DNA of 64,000 nt from Pseudomonas congelans. Lineage in GTDB: Bacteria; Pseudomonadota; Gammaproteobacteria; Pseudomonadales; Pseudomonadaceae. The translations under genes were made by a program, and so were the position numbers. Where the stretch lies: positions 530,345 through 594,344 of the forward strand of contig NZ_FNJH01000002.1 of assembly GCF_900103225.1 (NCBI RefSeq). The letters run 5' to 3'. Every line of letters begins with the position of its first letter. Position 1 is the stretch's first letter. The notes below the pieces were generated by a model. The model searched no databases. It was given only the letters and a program-made list of their open reading frames with translations, and had not been told where the DNA came from. Shown here piece after piece: positions 1 to 10,724 of this stretch.

Positions 1-734
1 CCGCGTGCGGCTTTCTGGGTCTCAGTGAGCACACCGCGCAGGATACTCAGCTCGGATCGCTCGACTTCACTACGCCCATACAGCCTGCGCAGCCGGGCCA
101 TCAGATGCCGTGGCTTTTCGGGATCAAGAAAGCCGATGGCTACAAGCGTGGCTTCAAGGTGGGTATAGAAACCTTCCATTTCATCCATCGTCGCCAGCTC
201 GGCATCGTGCGCCGATGCAGGCCTTGAAGCCTCGCCCTGCTCTGCGGCGGCCAGCCAGGCCACACGCACCTCATAACTGAGCACCTGTACGGCAGCCGCC
301 AGATTCAGAGAACTGAACGTCGGGTCTGACGGGATGTGCACATGGAAGTGACAGCGCTGCAGCTCTTCGTTGGTCAGGCCCGCATGTTCGCGACCGAACA
401 CCAGCGCCACCTCAGCACCCTCGCCGGCCCGCTCGATGACTTTTTCACCCGAGGCACGCGGATCCAGCATAGGCCACGGCAGGCTTCGATCCCGCGCACT
501 GGTGCCCAGCACCAGACGGCAGCCGAACAGCGCTTCCTCGAGGGTCGCCACCACCTGCGCACCCTCGAGAATGTCGGTAGCGCCGGACGCACGCGCATCG
601 GCATCAGGCGAAGGGAAGATCCGCGGATCGACCAGCACCAGGCGCGAAAGCCCCATGTTTTTCATGGCGCGAGCAGCCCCGCCGATATTTCCGGGATGGG
701 TAGTGCCGACCAGGACAACACGAATGTTCTGCAA
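1..734 (-). CDS. trmJ: tRNA (cytidine/uridine-2'-O-)-methyltransferase TrmJ, 3' end cut by window edge
   Basis: SPOUT-class methyltransferase that 2'-O-methylates position 32 of tRNAs. Translating the reverse strand from a TTG gives LQNIRVVLVGTTHPGNIGGA, the classic TrmJ N-terminus, then NMGLSRLVLVDPR, the VFGREHAGLTNEEL knot motif and IPSDPTFSSLNLAAAVQVLSYE. Near the edge it reads FLDPEKPRHLMARLRRLYGR and LRGVLTETQKAA, so only a few C-terminal residues are missing. No ATG fits: an in-frame TGA lies just upstream at about 743-745, leaving TTG at 734 (or the adjacent TTG at 737) as the only starts. The ribosome site is weak. It diverges from suhB. The family call is certain from motifs; the exact start is inferred. 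Confidence 0.93.
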   Translation of the reverse strand, partial: MQNIRVVLVGTTHPGNIGGAARAMKNMGLSRLVLVDPRIFPSPDADARASGATDILEGAQVVATLEEALFGCRLVLGTSARDRSLPWPMLDPRASGEKVIERAGEGAEVALVFGREHAGLTNEELQRCHFHVHIPSDPTFSSLNLAAAVQVLSYEVRVAWLAAAEQGEASRPASAHDAELATMDEMEGFYTHLEATLVAIGFLDPEKPRHLMARLRRLYGRSEVERSELSILRGVLTETQKAAR

Positions 735-952
735 CAAGGCGAACGCTCACTGACACGAATTAGGGGTGCAAATCTTACAGAAACGGCTCGGCTAACGCTA
801 TGAAGCCGTGCGGGCCGCAACAGTAGAATCGACCGCACCGGACGCAAAAAAACACACACGAACCTGACAACCGTAACAACGCAAGGCTGGAAATAATTCG
901 AATCAGCCCATAGAATGCCCGGCTCTCTTTAACAACCTTAGGTGAATTATCC

Positions 953-1768
953 ATGCAGCCCATGCTGAATATCGCGCTGCGCGCCGCCCGCAGCGCCAGC
1001 GAATTGATTTTCCGCTCCATCGAGCGCCTGGATACCATCAAGGTTGACGAAAAAGAAGCCAAAGACTACGTAACAGAGATCGACCGCGCCGCCGAGCAAA
1101 GCATCATCACCGCTCTGCGCAAGGCCTACCCGACTCACGGCATTCTCGGCGAAGAAAGCGGCCTGCACGAAGGCAGCGGCGAAGGCACCGACTACCTGTG
1201 GATCATCGACCCACTGGACGGCACCACCAACTTCGTTCGCGGCATCCCGCACTTTGCCGTCAGCATCGCCTGCAAATACCGCGGCCGCCTTGAGCACGCC
1301 GTGGTTCTCGACCCGGTCCGCCAGGAAGAATTCACCGCCAGCCGTGGTCGTGGCGCAGCCTTGAACGGTCGCCGCCTGCGCGTCAGCCAGCGCAAGAGCC
1401 TGGAAGGCGCCCTGCTCGGTACCGGCTTCCCATTCCGTGACAACCAGATGGACAACATCGAGAACTACCTGGGCATGTTCCGCAGCCTGGTAGGCCAGAC
1501 CGCCGGCATCCGCCGCGCCGGTGCTGCCAGCCTCGACCTGGCTTATGTAGCTGCCGGTCGCTTCGATGCGTTCTGGGAGTCGGGCCTGTCCGAGTGGGAC
1601 ATGGCTGCAGGCGCTCTGCTGATTCAGGAAGCAGGCGGTCTGGTCAGCGATTTCACCGGTGGTCACGACTTCCTCGAGAAAGGCCACATCGTTGCCGGCA
1701 ACACCAAGTGCTTCAAGGCAGTACTGACTGCGATCGCACCGCACCTGCCAGCTTCGCTCAAGCGTTAA
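953..1768 (+). CDS. suhB: Inositol-1-monophosphatase SuhB
   Basis: 271-residue member of the FIG/IMPase superfamily; hydrolyses inositol monophosphates, and in enterobacteria SuhB also joins the rRNA antitermination complex. The metal-binding signatures are visible: GEESG with E67/E68, IDPLDGTTNF with D86 and D89, and SEWDMAAGALL near residue 215. Length is normal for the family. It diverges from trmJ across about 215 bp and ends at a strong bidirectional terminator shared with the convergent glycine-zipper gene. Start ATG at 953 is the first in-frame Met and gives the expected N-terminus MQPMLNIALRAAR. Confidence 0.97.
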   Translation: MQPMLNIALRAARSASELIFRSIERLDTIKVDEKEAKDYVTEIDRAAEQSIITALRKAYPTHGILGEESGLHEGSGEGTDYLWIIDPLDGTTNFVRGIPHFAVSIACKYRGRLEHAVVLDPVRQEEFTASRGRGAALNGRRLRVSQRKSLEGALLGTGFPFRDNQMDNIENYLGMFRSLVGQTAGIRRAGAASLDLAYVAAGRFDAFWESGLSEWDMAAGALLIQEAGGLVSDFTGGHDFLEKGHIVAGNTKCFKAVLTAIAPHLPASLKR

Positions 1769-1777
1769 GCTGCAGGC

Positions 1778-1808
1778 ATAAAAAAACCGGCGCAAGCCGG
1801 TTTTTTTA
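1778..1808. terminator. Bidirectional rho-independent terminator
   Basis: AAAAAAACCGGC-GCAA-GCCGGTTTTTTT: a 5-6 bp GC stem with an A-run on the left and a T-run on the right. It can stop both suhB (+) and the glycine-zipper gene (-), which converge here. Confidence 0.9.
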
Positions 1809-1834
1809 TGTCTTGTGAAGCTCAGCGGCTGGCG

Positions 1835-2374
1835 TTACTGCGCCTGACCCAATATCAGCTGACCGTTCTTGTCGACCGGAATCTGGCTACCCGGATCACG
1901 CTCCATACGAACCTGACCCACCTTCTCGTTCAACTTGTACTTGACGTTGTAGCCCACAACCTTGTCGCTCACATCGTTGACCGTTGTGCAGCGGTTCTGC
2001 GTAGTGGTGTAGGTATCACGCTCCTGCATGCCTTCCTGAACCTTGTTGCCCGCATAGCCACCACCTACCGCACCCGCGACTGTAGCGATCTTCTTGCCGT
2101 TACCGCCACCGATCTGGTTACCCAGCAAGCCACCGGCAACCGCGCCAATAACGCTACCGACGATCTGGTGCTGGTCCTTGACCGGCGCCTGACGGGTAAC
2201 GGTTACGTCCTTGCAAACTTCACGGGGGGTTTTGATCTGCTGGTTGATCGGCTCTACCGCCAATACATCCGCATACTCAGGACCACCCTTGACCAAGCTA
2301 TAGGTGGCAACGGCGCCGCCAGCCGTCACGACAGCAGCACCTAACACAGCACCAACAAGCATAGACTTGTTCAC
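1835..2374 (-). CDS. Glycine-zipper 2TM envelope protein
   Basis: 179-residue protein with an N-terminal hydrophobic segment (about residues 5-28, MLVGAVLGAAVVTAGGAVAT) and a central glycine zipper (about 70-110, GSVIGAVAGGLLGNQIGGG then VAGAVGGGYAGN), typical of the Rick_17kDa/SlyB-like family. There is no lipobox Cys, so it is anchored or secreted rather than a lipoprotein. It starts with GTG at 2374, preceded by a perfect AGGAGG five bases upstream, which settles the start. It is a single-gene unit between two terminators. No specific function is known; related proteins affect envelope integrity. Confidence 0.8.
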   Translation of the reverse strand: MNKSMLVGAVLGAAVVTAGGAVATYSLVKGGPEYADVLAVEPINQQIKTPREVCKDVTVTRQAPVKDQHQIVGSVIGAVAGGLLGNQIGGGNGKKIATVAGAVGGGYAGNKVQEGMQERDTYTTTQNRCTTVNDVSDKVVGYNVKYKLNEKVGQVRMERDPGSQIPVDKNGQLILGQAQ

Positions 2375-2432
2375 TTGAACCTCCTGACCAATCGAAACGC
2401 AGCATGACTGCGCAATGCCTAGCCTTGGAGCA

Positions 2433-2471
2433 TAAAAAAAGGCGCGAGTTCAGCACTCGCGCCTTTTTTAT
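2433..2471. terminator. Rho-independent terminator
   Basis: Stem GGCGCGAGT / ACTCGCGCC with a short loop, flanked by AAAAAAA and TTTTTT. It lies just past the stop of secF (minus strand) and upstream of the glycine-zipper gene, and ends the queA-tgt-yajC-secDF transcript. Confidence 0.88.
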
Positions 2472-2482
2472 GATGGCCGGAC

Positions 2483-3394
2483 CTACGGGAGGTCGTCAGC
2501 CTTCTCGACAACCACTGGAGGAATCAGATCCTCGGTGGTCAGGTTCAGCCAGATCAGCACCACGTTGGCGATGTAGATCGACGAGTAGGTACCCGCCAGT
2601 ACACCGATGAACAACGCGATGGAGAAGCCTTCCAGGCTGTCACCACCAAATACCCACAATGCCACGATCGCCAACAGGGTCGAAACCGAGGTAGCAATGG
2701 TACGCAGCAGTGTCTGCGTGGTGGAGATGTTGATGTTCTCGATCAGCGAAGCCTTGCGCAGCAGACGGAAGTTTTCGCGTACCCGGTCGAAGACCACGAT
2801 GGTGTCGTTCAGCGAGTAACCGATGATCGCCAGCACTGCCGCCAGCACCGTCAGGTCGAAGGTGATCTGGAAGAACGACAGGATACCCATCGTCACCACC
2901 ACGTCGTGGATCAGCGAGATGATCGCCCCGACTGCGAATTTCCACTGGAAGCGGAATGCCAGGTAGATCAGCACACCGCCCAGCGCCATCAGCATGCCGA
3001 GGCCGCCCTGATCGCGCAGCTCTTCACCCACCTGTGGGCCGACAAATTCGACACGCTTGACCACCGCCGGGTTATCGGCACCAGCCTTGCGTAGCGCCTC
3101 GGCAACCTGAGTGCCCAGCTGCGGGTCTTCGCCCGGCATGCGCACCAACAAGTCAGTGGTGGCGCCAAAGCTCTGTACAACGGCTTCGTGATAGCCCGCC
3201 GAAACCAGCTCCTGACGGACCTTGCCCAGGTCGGCGGGACGTTCGTAGGTCAGCTCGATGAGCGTACCGCCGGTGAAGTCCAGACCAAAGTTGAGCCCTT
3301 TATGGAACCAGCTGAACAACGCCAGTGCGGTAAGGAGCATCGTGATGGCGAACGCAACATTGCGAACGCCCATGAAGTTGATGGTACGTAACAT
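2483..3394 (-). CDS. secF: Protein translocase subunit SecF
   Basis: 303-residue inner-membrane RND-family protein that works with SecD to use the proton-motive force for late steps of Sec export. The sequence shows the first TM helix (about 14-31), the GLDFTGGTLIEL motif after it, a periplasmic loop and five further TM helices including GYSLNDTIVVFDRVREN, diagnostic of SecF. AAGGGG precedes the ATG at good spacing. It sits 9 bp downstream of secD and is the last gene before the terminator. Confidence 0.98.
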   Translation of the reverse strand: MLRTINFMGVRNVAFAITMLLTALALFSWFHKGLNFGLDFTGGTLIELTYERPADLGKVRQELVSAGYHEAVVQSFGATTDLLVRMPGEDPQLGTQVAEALRKAGADNPAVVKRVEFVGPQVGEELRDQGGLGMLMALGGVLIYLAFRFQWKFAVGAIISLIHDVVVTMGILSFFQITFDLTVLAAVLAIIGYSLNDTIVVFDRVRENFRLLRKASLIENINISTTQTLLRTIATSVSTLLAIVALWVFGGDSLEGFSIALFIGVLAGTYSSIYIANVVLIWLNLTTEDLIPPVVVEKADDLP

Positions 3395-3403
3395 GGCAGC
3401 CCC

Positions 3404-5272
3404 TTAAATCCACAACTTCTTGAAGTCACGACCGCCGTAGATCAGGTTGACCATAGCGCGGGTCACCATGATGGCCGTGAACATCGAGGTAAAGATCCCG
3501 AGCGACATGGTCACCGCAAACCCTTTGACCGGGCCGGTGCCCATCGCAAAGAGAATGCCGCCGACCAGCAGCGTCGTCAGGTTGGCGTCGAGGATCGCCG
3601 TGTAGGCACGATCGAAACCTTCGTTGATAGCACGCTGAACCGTCATGCCGTTGGCGATCTCTTCACGAATACGCGAGAAGATCAGCACGTTGGCGTCCAC
3701 CGCCATACCCATGGTCAACACGATACCGGCGATACCCGGCAGGGTCAGTGTGGCGCCCAGCAAGGACATCAATGCCAGCAGCATGACCATGTTGAGGGCC
3801 AGTGCCACGGTAGCGATCAGACCGAAGAAGCGGTAGATCGCCATGATGAACAGCGAGACGAACAGCATGCCCCACAGGGAAGCGTCGATACCCTTGGTGA
3901 TGTTGTCGGCACCCAGGCTAGGACCGATGGTGCGCTCTTCAGCGAAGTACATCGGTGCCGCCAGACCACCGGCACGCAACAGCAGCGCCAGCTCGGAAGA
4001 TTCACCCTGGCCGTTCAGACCGGTAATCCGGAACTGGCTGCCCAGTGGCGACTGGATGGTCGCCAGGCTGATGATCTTCTTGTCTTCCTTGAAGGTCTGC
4101 ACCGGCACGTCTTTCTCGACGCCGTTGACCATCTGCTTGGTATAGGTGGTGGTCGGACGCTGCTCGATGAAGATCACCGCCATGCTGCGCCCCACATTGC
4201 TGCGGGTTGCACGGCTCATCAGTTCGCCACCGTGACCATCGAGGTTGATGTTCACCTGAGGACGACCATGCTCGTCGAAGCTGGCCTTGGCGTCAGTCAC
4301 CTGATCACCGGTAATGATCAGACCACGCTCCACCGCCGCTGCCGGACGACCGCCTTCGCGGAACTCGAACATCTCGGTGGTGCCTTTCGAATCATCCGGG
4401 CCTGCACCCAGACGGAACTCGAGGTTGGCGGTCTTGCCCAGAATACGCTTGGCTTCGGCCGTGTCCTGCACACCCGGCAGCTCGACCACGATGCGGTTGG
4501 CACCCTGGCGCTGAACCAGCGGCTCGGCAACACCCAGCTCGTTGACCCGGTTACGCACAGTGGTCAGGTTCTGCTTGATCGAGTATTCGCGAATCTCGGC
4601 CAGCTTGGCCGGCGTCAACGCCATGCGCAGTACCGGGATACCGTTCAGCTCGGCAGGCGTGATTTCGAAATCGGTAAAGGTCTTGCGTACCAGTGCACGC
4701 GCCTGCTCACGCTCTGCATCGTCGGTAAAGCCAAGCTGAATCACATTGCCCAGCTGCGGCAGGCTGCGATAACGCACCTTTTCCTTGCGCAACAGGGATT
4801 TGACTTCGCCTTCGTAGACTTTCAGACGTGCATCGATTGCCTTGTCCATGTCGACTTCCAGCAGGAAGTGCACACCGCCGGACAGGTCGAGACCGAGCTT
4901 CATCGGGCTTGCACCCAGGTTACGCAACCAGGTCGGCGTGGTACGCGCCAGGTTCAGTGCGACGACGTAGTCGTCACCCAACGCCTTGCGCACGACATCC
5001 TTGGCTGGCAACTGGTCTTCCTGCTTGCTCAGACGCAACAAACCGCCCTTGCCATTCTCGGCCAGAGAAGAAGCCTTGACCGAGATGCCAGCATCGGCAA
5101 GCGCCTTGGCTGCACGATCCACGTCCGCCTGATTGACCTGCAGCGCAGTGCTTGCGCCGCTGATCTGAATGGCAGAATCATCAGGGTAGAGATTGGGTGC
5201 GGAATAAATAAAACCGACCACCAGCACCGCCAGGATCAGTACGTATTTCCACAGAGGGTATTTGTTCAGCAT
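3404..5272 (-). CDS. secD: Protein translocase subunit SecD
   Basis: 622-residue inner-membrane partner of SecF. Visible landmarks are the N-terminal TM helix (YPLWKYVLILAVLVVGFIYS), MKLGLDLSGGVHFLLEVDMD at the start of the first periplasmic domain, and the C-terminal TM block with GIAGIVLTMGMAVDANVLIFSRIREE. A GTG lies one codon upstream of the ATG at 5272; I chose the ATG, which matches the usual MLNKYPLWKY N-terminus. It is the middle gene of yajC-secD-secF. Confidence 0.97.
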   Translation of the reverse strand: MLNKYPLWKYVLILAVLVVGFIYSAPNLYPDDSAIQISGASTALQVNQADVDRAAKALADAGISVKASSLAENGKGGLLRLSKQEDQLPAKDVVRKALGDDYVVALNLARTTPTWLRNLGASPMKLGLDLSGGVHFLLEVDMDKAIDARLKVYEGEVKSLLRKEKVRYRSLPQLGNVIQLGFTDDAEREQARALVRKTFTDFEITPAELNGIPVLRMALTPAKLAEIREYSIKQNLTTVRNRVNELGVAEPLVQRQGANRIVVELPGVQDTAEAKRILGKTANLEFRLGAGPDDSKGTTEMFEFREGGRPAAAVERGLIITGDQVTDAKASFDEHGRPQVNINLDGHGGELMSRATRSNVGRSMAVIFIEQRPTTTYTKQMVNGVEKDVPVQTFKEDKKIISLATIQSPLGSQFRITGLNGQGESSELALLLRAGGLAAPMYFAEERTIGPSLGADNITKGIDASLWGMLFVSLFIMAIYRFFGLIATVALALNMVMLLALMSLLGATLTLPGIAGIVLTMGMAVDANVLIFSRIREEIANGMTVQRAINEGFDRAYTAILDANLTTLLVGGILFAMGTGPVKGFAVTMSLGIFTSMFTAIMVTRAMVNLIYGGRDFKKLWI

Positions 5273-5335
5273 CACGCCGCCCGCTTAAAACGCGGGGCGC
5301 CTTGCGCGCCCCGTCGATGGGTAAAAAGTTGTTGC

Positions 5336-5671
5336 TCAGATCGCTTTCAGGGTGCCTTTAGGCAGAGTGGCCGCGATGGCGCCCTTCTGGATTTTCAGCT
5401 CAACGGTGTCAGACACTTCGATAACCACGAAGTCATCGGTCACTTTGTTGATTTTGCCCGCGATACCGCCACTGGTGACAACTTCGTCGCCTTTCTGCAG
5501 GTTGCCCAGCAGGTTTTTCTGCTCTTTGGCGCGCTTGGCCTGTGGACGCCAGATCATCAGGTAGAAGATGACCAGGAAGCCGACCAGGAAGATCCACTCG
5601 AAACCACTGCCCGCAGGACCGGCAGCCGGTGCAGCAGCATCCGCAAAAGCGGGAGAGATGAAAAAGCTCAT
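5336..5671 (-). CDS. yajC: Preprotein translocase subunit YajC
   Basis: 111-residue single-pass inner-membrane protein that associates with SecDF. It has a short N-terminal leader (MSFFISPAFADAAA), a TM helix around residues 27-44 (FEWIFLVGFLVIFYLMIWRPQ), the conserved RPQAKR..KEQKNLLGNLQKGDEVVTSGGIAGKI region and a small SH3-like tail. GGAGCGACAA before the ATG is a good ribosome site. It is followed by secD and preceded by tgt, the usual proteobacterial order. Confidence 0.97.
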   Translation of the reverse strand: MSFFISPAFADAAAPAAGPAGSGFEWIFLVGFLVIFYLMIWRPQAKRAKEQKNLLGNLQKGDEVVTSGGIAGKINKVTDDFVVIEVSDTVELKIQKGAIAATLPKGTLKAI

Positions 5672-5724
5672 TTGTCGCTCCAGTTACATAATTAGTATAA
5701 AAAGCAGGAAAAACTCGTTCTGTT

Positions 5725-7919
<2,195 letters not shown>

Positions 7920-8036
7920 GATCGGGTTCGTTTAGCAGGGCCGGGAAGTTTATCCGGTTTGACGGCATTAGTAAAAAACCTGCGTAAATCCCTGTTGACC
8001 AACAGAAAACTCATCCTTATACTTCGCCGCCATTGA

Positions 8037-8121
8037 GCCCTGATGGCGGAATTGGTAGACGCGGCGGATTCAAAATCCGTTTTCGAAAGAAGTGGGAGTT
8101 CGATTCTCCCTCGGGGCACCA
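8037..8121 (+). tRNA. tRNA-Leu(CAA)
   Basis: An 85-nt class II tRNA. The acceptor GCCCTGA pairs with TCGGGGC, followed by ACCA, so the CCA is encoded. The D-arm region reads TGGCGGAATTGGTAGAC. The anticodon loop TTCAAAA gives anticodon CAA for UUG codons, there is a long variable arm, and the T-loop is GTTCGATTC. It is a lone tRNA diverging from queA, with its own terminator six bases downstream. Confidence 0.97.
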
Positions 8122-8126
8122 CCTTT

Positions 8127-8159
8127 AAAAAAGACCTTGAATTTCAAGGTCTTTTTTTT
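8127..8159 (+). terminator. Rho-independent terminator of tRNA-Leu
   Basis: Stem AAGACCTTGA / TCAAGGTCTT with a 3-base loop followed by eight Ts, directly after the tRNA 3' end. Confidence 0.92.
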
Positions 8160-8287
8160 CGTCTGCTGGAAAGTGCCCTGACTGAATCCGCGATTTGCCC
8201 ACCTGCCCGGAATCGGCCGCAGAACACCCAGAGTCGCCTTCCGGCGCAGCATGTGGGAACGGAAGTCACACAACCAAGGATAACGCC

Positions 8288-8698
8288 ATGAACAAGATCG
8301 TCTACGTAAAAGCTTACTTCAAACCCATTGGAGAAGAGGTCACGGTTAAGGTGCCTACCGGCGAAATCAAACAAGGCTTTTTCGGCGAGAAAGAAGTAAC
8401 GAGAAAAGAGACCCAATGGCAGCAAACCGGCTGGTCTGACTGTGAGATAGACGGTGAACGGCTATCGAAAGACGTCGAAGACGCAGTGGCGCGACTCAAT
8501 GCTGACGGTTATGAGATTCAAACGGTATTGCCTATATTGTCCGGGGCGTATGATTATGCGCTCAAATACCGATACGAAATACGTCACGATAGATCTGTCT
8601 TGAACTCAGGAGATCAGTCATATGTCTTCGGTTATGGCTACAGCTTCACCGAAGGTGTGACTCTGGTGGCGAAAAAATCTCAGTCATCTGCAAGCTGA
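8288..8698 (+). CDS. Hypothetical protein, 136 aa
   Basis: I do not recognise this family. The start at 8288 is supported by AAGGATAACGCC before the ATG. The protein begins MNKIVYVKAYFKPIGEEVTVKVP and is soluble, with no signal peptide or TM helix. The middle part, WSDCEIDGERLSKDVEDAVARLNADGYEI, looks like a helix followed by alternating beta-strand patterns ending near SYVFGYGYSFTEGVTLVAKK. The last part (LNADGYEIQTVLPILSG) resembles small 'deal with sensory input' beta-alpha proteins such as DUF4177, but that is weak. It stands alone between the tRNA and a convergent gene. Confidence 0.7.
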   Translation: MNKIVYVKAYFKPIGEEVTVKVPTGEIKQGFFGEKEVTRKETQWQQTGWSDCEIDGERLSKDVEDAVARLNADGYEIQTVLPILSGAYDYALKYRYEIRHDRSVLNSGDQSYVFGYGYSFTEGVTLVAKKSQSSAS

Positions 8699-8856
8699 AT
8701 AAATAATAGTGACTTCCTGTCACTGACGCCGCTCTGCCCTTTGATACGAAAACGCCTGCCTCAACAAGCGGCAAGCGTGCTCACGCGCAAAAGACCTGCC
8801 CGTATCAGCAAGCGCAAGACGCTCGCTTCCACGAAATAACACGACAGGTCGCGTTG

Positions 8857-9279
8857 CTACTTTTTGGCGGCAGAGGACGCTCCACCGCCGTATTTGTCGG
8901 TGTTGTTGTCGTTATCAAGATCGCGGTCATTTCCGCCGAAGGCCGCATCCGTGTGGTGATCGTTGTCCATGTCCTTGTCGTTACCACCAAACGCCGCATC
9001 CGTGTGATTGTCGTTGTCAAGGTCCTGGTCGTTGCCACCAAACGCCGCGTCGGTGTGGTGGTCATTGTCCATATCTTTGTCATTACCGCCAAATGCCGCG
9101 TCAGTCACGTTGTCGTTATCCAGGTCTCTGTCGTTGCCGCCACAGGTGGCGTCGGTGCTGTTGTCGTTGTCCAGATCACAATCGTTTACAGCGTAAGCAG
9201 GTAATGAAGTCCCCACGATGGTCAACGCAAGAAGAAGGCCGCCGATCTTTGCAGTCAGAGTTTTATACGCACGCATCAC
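8857..9279 (-). CDS. Secreted Asp/Asn-rich tandem-repeat protein (putative Ca2+ binding)
   Basis: 140-residue protein with a clear signal peptide (MMRAYKTLTAKIGGLLLALT...SLPAYA, cleavage about residue 30). The rest is almost entirely six 17-residue repeats of the form D-x-D-[LM]-D-N-D-x-x-T-D-A-A-F-G-G-N; the first unit carries two Cys, and the last degenerates into KYGGGASSAAKK. The spaced Asp/Asn pattern resembles thrombospondin type-3 / EF-like calcium loops. The repeats are also visible as 51-bp DNA repeats. I know no named family for it. AGGGATAAACAGT precedes the ATG pair. Secretion is well supported; calcium binding is inference. Confidence 0.75.
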   Translation of the reverse strand: MMRAYKTLTAKIGGLLLALTIVGTSLPAYAVNDCDLDNDNSTDATCGGNDRDLDNDNVTDAAFGGNDKDMDNDHHTDAAFGGNDQDLDNDNHTDAAFGGNDKDMDNDHHTDAAFGGNDRDLDNDNNTDKYGGGASSAAKK

Positions 9280-9685
9280 TGTTTATCCCTGAAGGTAGAG
9301 GAAAAGTACGAGGGTGATTGAATACCGTGATCCGTCAGTCAGACCGTCTGGCTCTAGTTCATTTACCAGACGCTCCGAGCCCGTCTAATCCCGAACGCTT
9401 GTGCGGTGCAGTTTTAGACCTGCGCTCTTGAAAATTAGTCATAGGCAGAGTGATGAGTTTTTTATTGCTTAACGTGCGAATCGATACATTATCGTCGTCC
9501 GTCCGAAGACTGGACTGTCGCCGGGGGTTACAGCTGTTGGCATGGGCCGTCATGGTCAAGACAGGCGTAACTGTTTCGCCACCATGGAGAATTAAGCGAG
9601 CTTTAAGCCTCGGTCAGTAAGTTTGCAGCGTGGTGTGTTGATTGACCGCGCCAAACCTCTTCCAACCCAGCAAAGGAGTGCCGCA
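9280..9685. other. Intergenic region between Asp-repeat gene and bestrophin
   Basis: About 400 bp with no convincing gene. It holds the divergent promoters of the neighbours and a small inverted repeat (CGTCTGG at 9345-9351 / CCAGACG at 9366-9372) upstream of the Asp-repeat gene. A 66-codon minus-strand ORF here (9359-9559) has no ribosome site or recognisable content. Confidence 0.5.
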
Positions 9686-10642
9686 ATGCCTGGTCCTTTT
9701 GAAAAAAAATGGCTGTGCATCAGCAGAACGGTCACCTACGTTGGCTGGTCACTGTTCTGGCTTCTGCTCTGGGACGTGGCCGTGACCATGGACTTCATGT
9801 TGATTCAGGGTGCGGGGATAGATCTCCCACTGATGCCACTCACGCTTCTTTGCTCGGCATTGATCGTGCTGATCAGTTTTCGCAACACCAGCGCCTACAA
9901 CCGCTGGTGGGAAGCACGCACGTTATGGGGCGCGATGGTCAACAGCTCGCGCAGCTATGGCCGCCAGGTGCTGACCTTGATTGAAGGCAACATTGAAGGC
10001 AATGCCGATGAGCGCGGCAATCCGGTGAAAGAAATGCTGTTCAATCGCCACGTGGCTTATCTGCGGGCACTGCGCGCTCATTTGAAAGGCGATGTCAGCA
10101 AAGCCAGACTCGAAGGGCTGTTATCGGATTCCGAGATTCAGCGCGCACAAGAGAGCAACAACTTTCCCAATGACATCCTCAACGGCTCGGCGGCCATGAT
10201 CTCCGAGGAGTTTGCTGGAGGGCGAATCGACAGCATTCGCCTGGCGCGACTGGAGTCGACCATGGTCGAACTGTCCAACTGCCAGGGCGGCATGGAGCGC
10301 ATCGCCAATACACCGCTGCCCTACCCGTACGTCTATTTCCCCAGACTGTTCAGCACCCTGTTCTGCATCATCATGCCGCTGAGTATGGTGACCACCCTGG
10401 GCTGGTTCACCCCGGCGATATCCACGGTGGTCGGCTGCATGCTGCTGGCAATGGACCGCATCGGCACTGACCTGCAAGCCCCGTTCGGCGCCAGCCAGCA
10501 CCGGATCCGCATGGAAGACCTGTGCAACACCATCGAGAAGAACCTGCGCTCGATGTTTGATGCGCCGGCGAGGCAAAAGCTGATGACTGACCCGCAAGAC
10601 CCGCAGGGCAGTGCCTGGCAACCGCATCGACTGGTCGTTTAG
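9686..10642 (+). CDS. Bestrophin-family channel protein (YneE-like)
   Basis: 318-residue integral membrane protein of the bacterial bestrophin/UPF0187 family, homologues of which form pentameric ion channels. Two TM segments lie near the N-terminus (TYVGWSLFWLLLWDVAVTM and PLTLLCSALIVLISF), followed by the diagnostic FRNTSAYNRWWEARTLWG. Two more lie near 210-260 (LFCIIMPLSMVTTLGWFTPAISTVVGCMLLAMD). The end reads DLQAPFG...LCNTIEKNL, again typical. AAAGGAGTGCCGCA before ATG 9686 fixes the start; a longer frame from 9623 lacks a ribosome site. It is monocistronic and convergent with the LysR gene. The ion specificity cannot be read. Confidence 0.9.
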   Translation: MPGPFEKKWLCISRTVTYVGWSLFWLLLWDVAVTMDFMLIQGAGIDLPLMPLTLLCSALIVLISFRNTSAYNRWWEARTLWGAMVNSSRSYGRQVLTLIEGNIEGNADERGNPVKEMLFNRHVAYLRALRAHLKGDVSKARLEGLLSDSEIQRAQESNNFPNDILNGSAAMISEEFAGGRIDSIRLARLESTMVELSNCQGGMERIANTPLPYPYVYFPRLFSTLFCIIMPLSMVTTLGWFTPAISTVVGCMLLAMDRIGTDLQAPFGASQHRIRMEDLCNTIEKNLRSMFDAPARQKLMTDPQDPQGSAWQPHRLVV

Positions 10643-10654
10643 AAGCAGTTGACT

Positions 10655-10683
10655 GGCGTGCCCATGCTCCACGTCGGCACGCC
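10655..10683. repeat. Inverted repeat between convergent genes
   Basis: GGCGTGCC (10655-10662) and GGCACGCC (10676-10683) form an 8-bp stem between the bestrophin and LysR stops. There is no T-run, so it may be a weak terminator or mRNA end structure. Confidence 0.45.
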
Positions 10684-10724
10684 GGACATTGAGCATCACA
10701 TTGCCAGACCACAGGCAGTGCGAT

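Noticed and set aside
336..803. Plus-strand open frame opposite trmJ
   Set aside because: The opposite strand encodes clear TrmJ motifs throughout; the plus frame has none.
4232..5695. 487-codon plus-strand open frame opposite secD/yajC
   Set aside because: It lies exactly antisense to well-identified genes, in the frame where high-GC codon bias opens long shadows, and has no known motif.
9359..9559. 66-codon minus-strand open frame upstream of the bestrophin gene
   Set aside because: No ribosome site, no recognisable sequence, and it lies in the promoter region of its neighbours.
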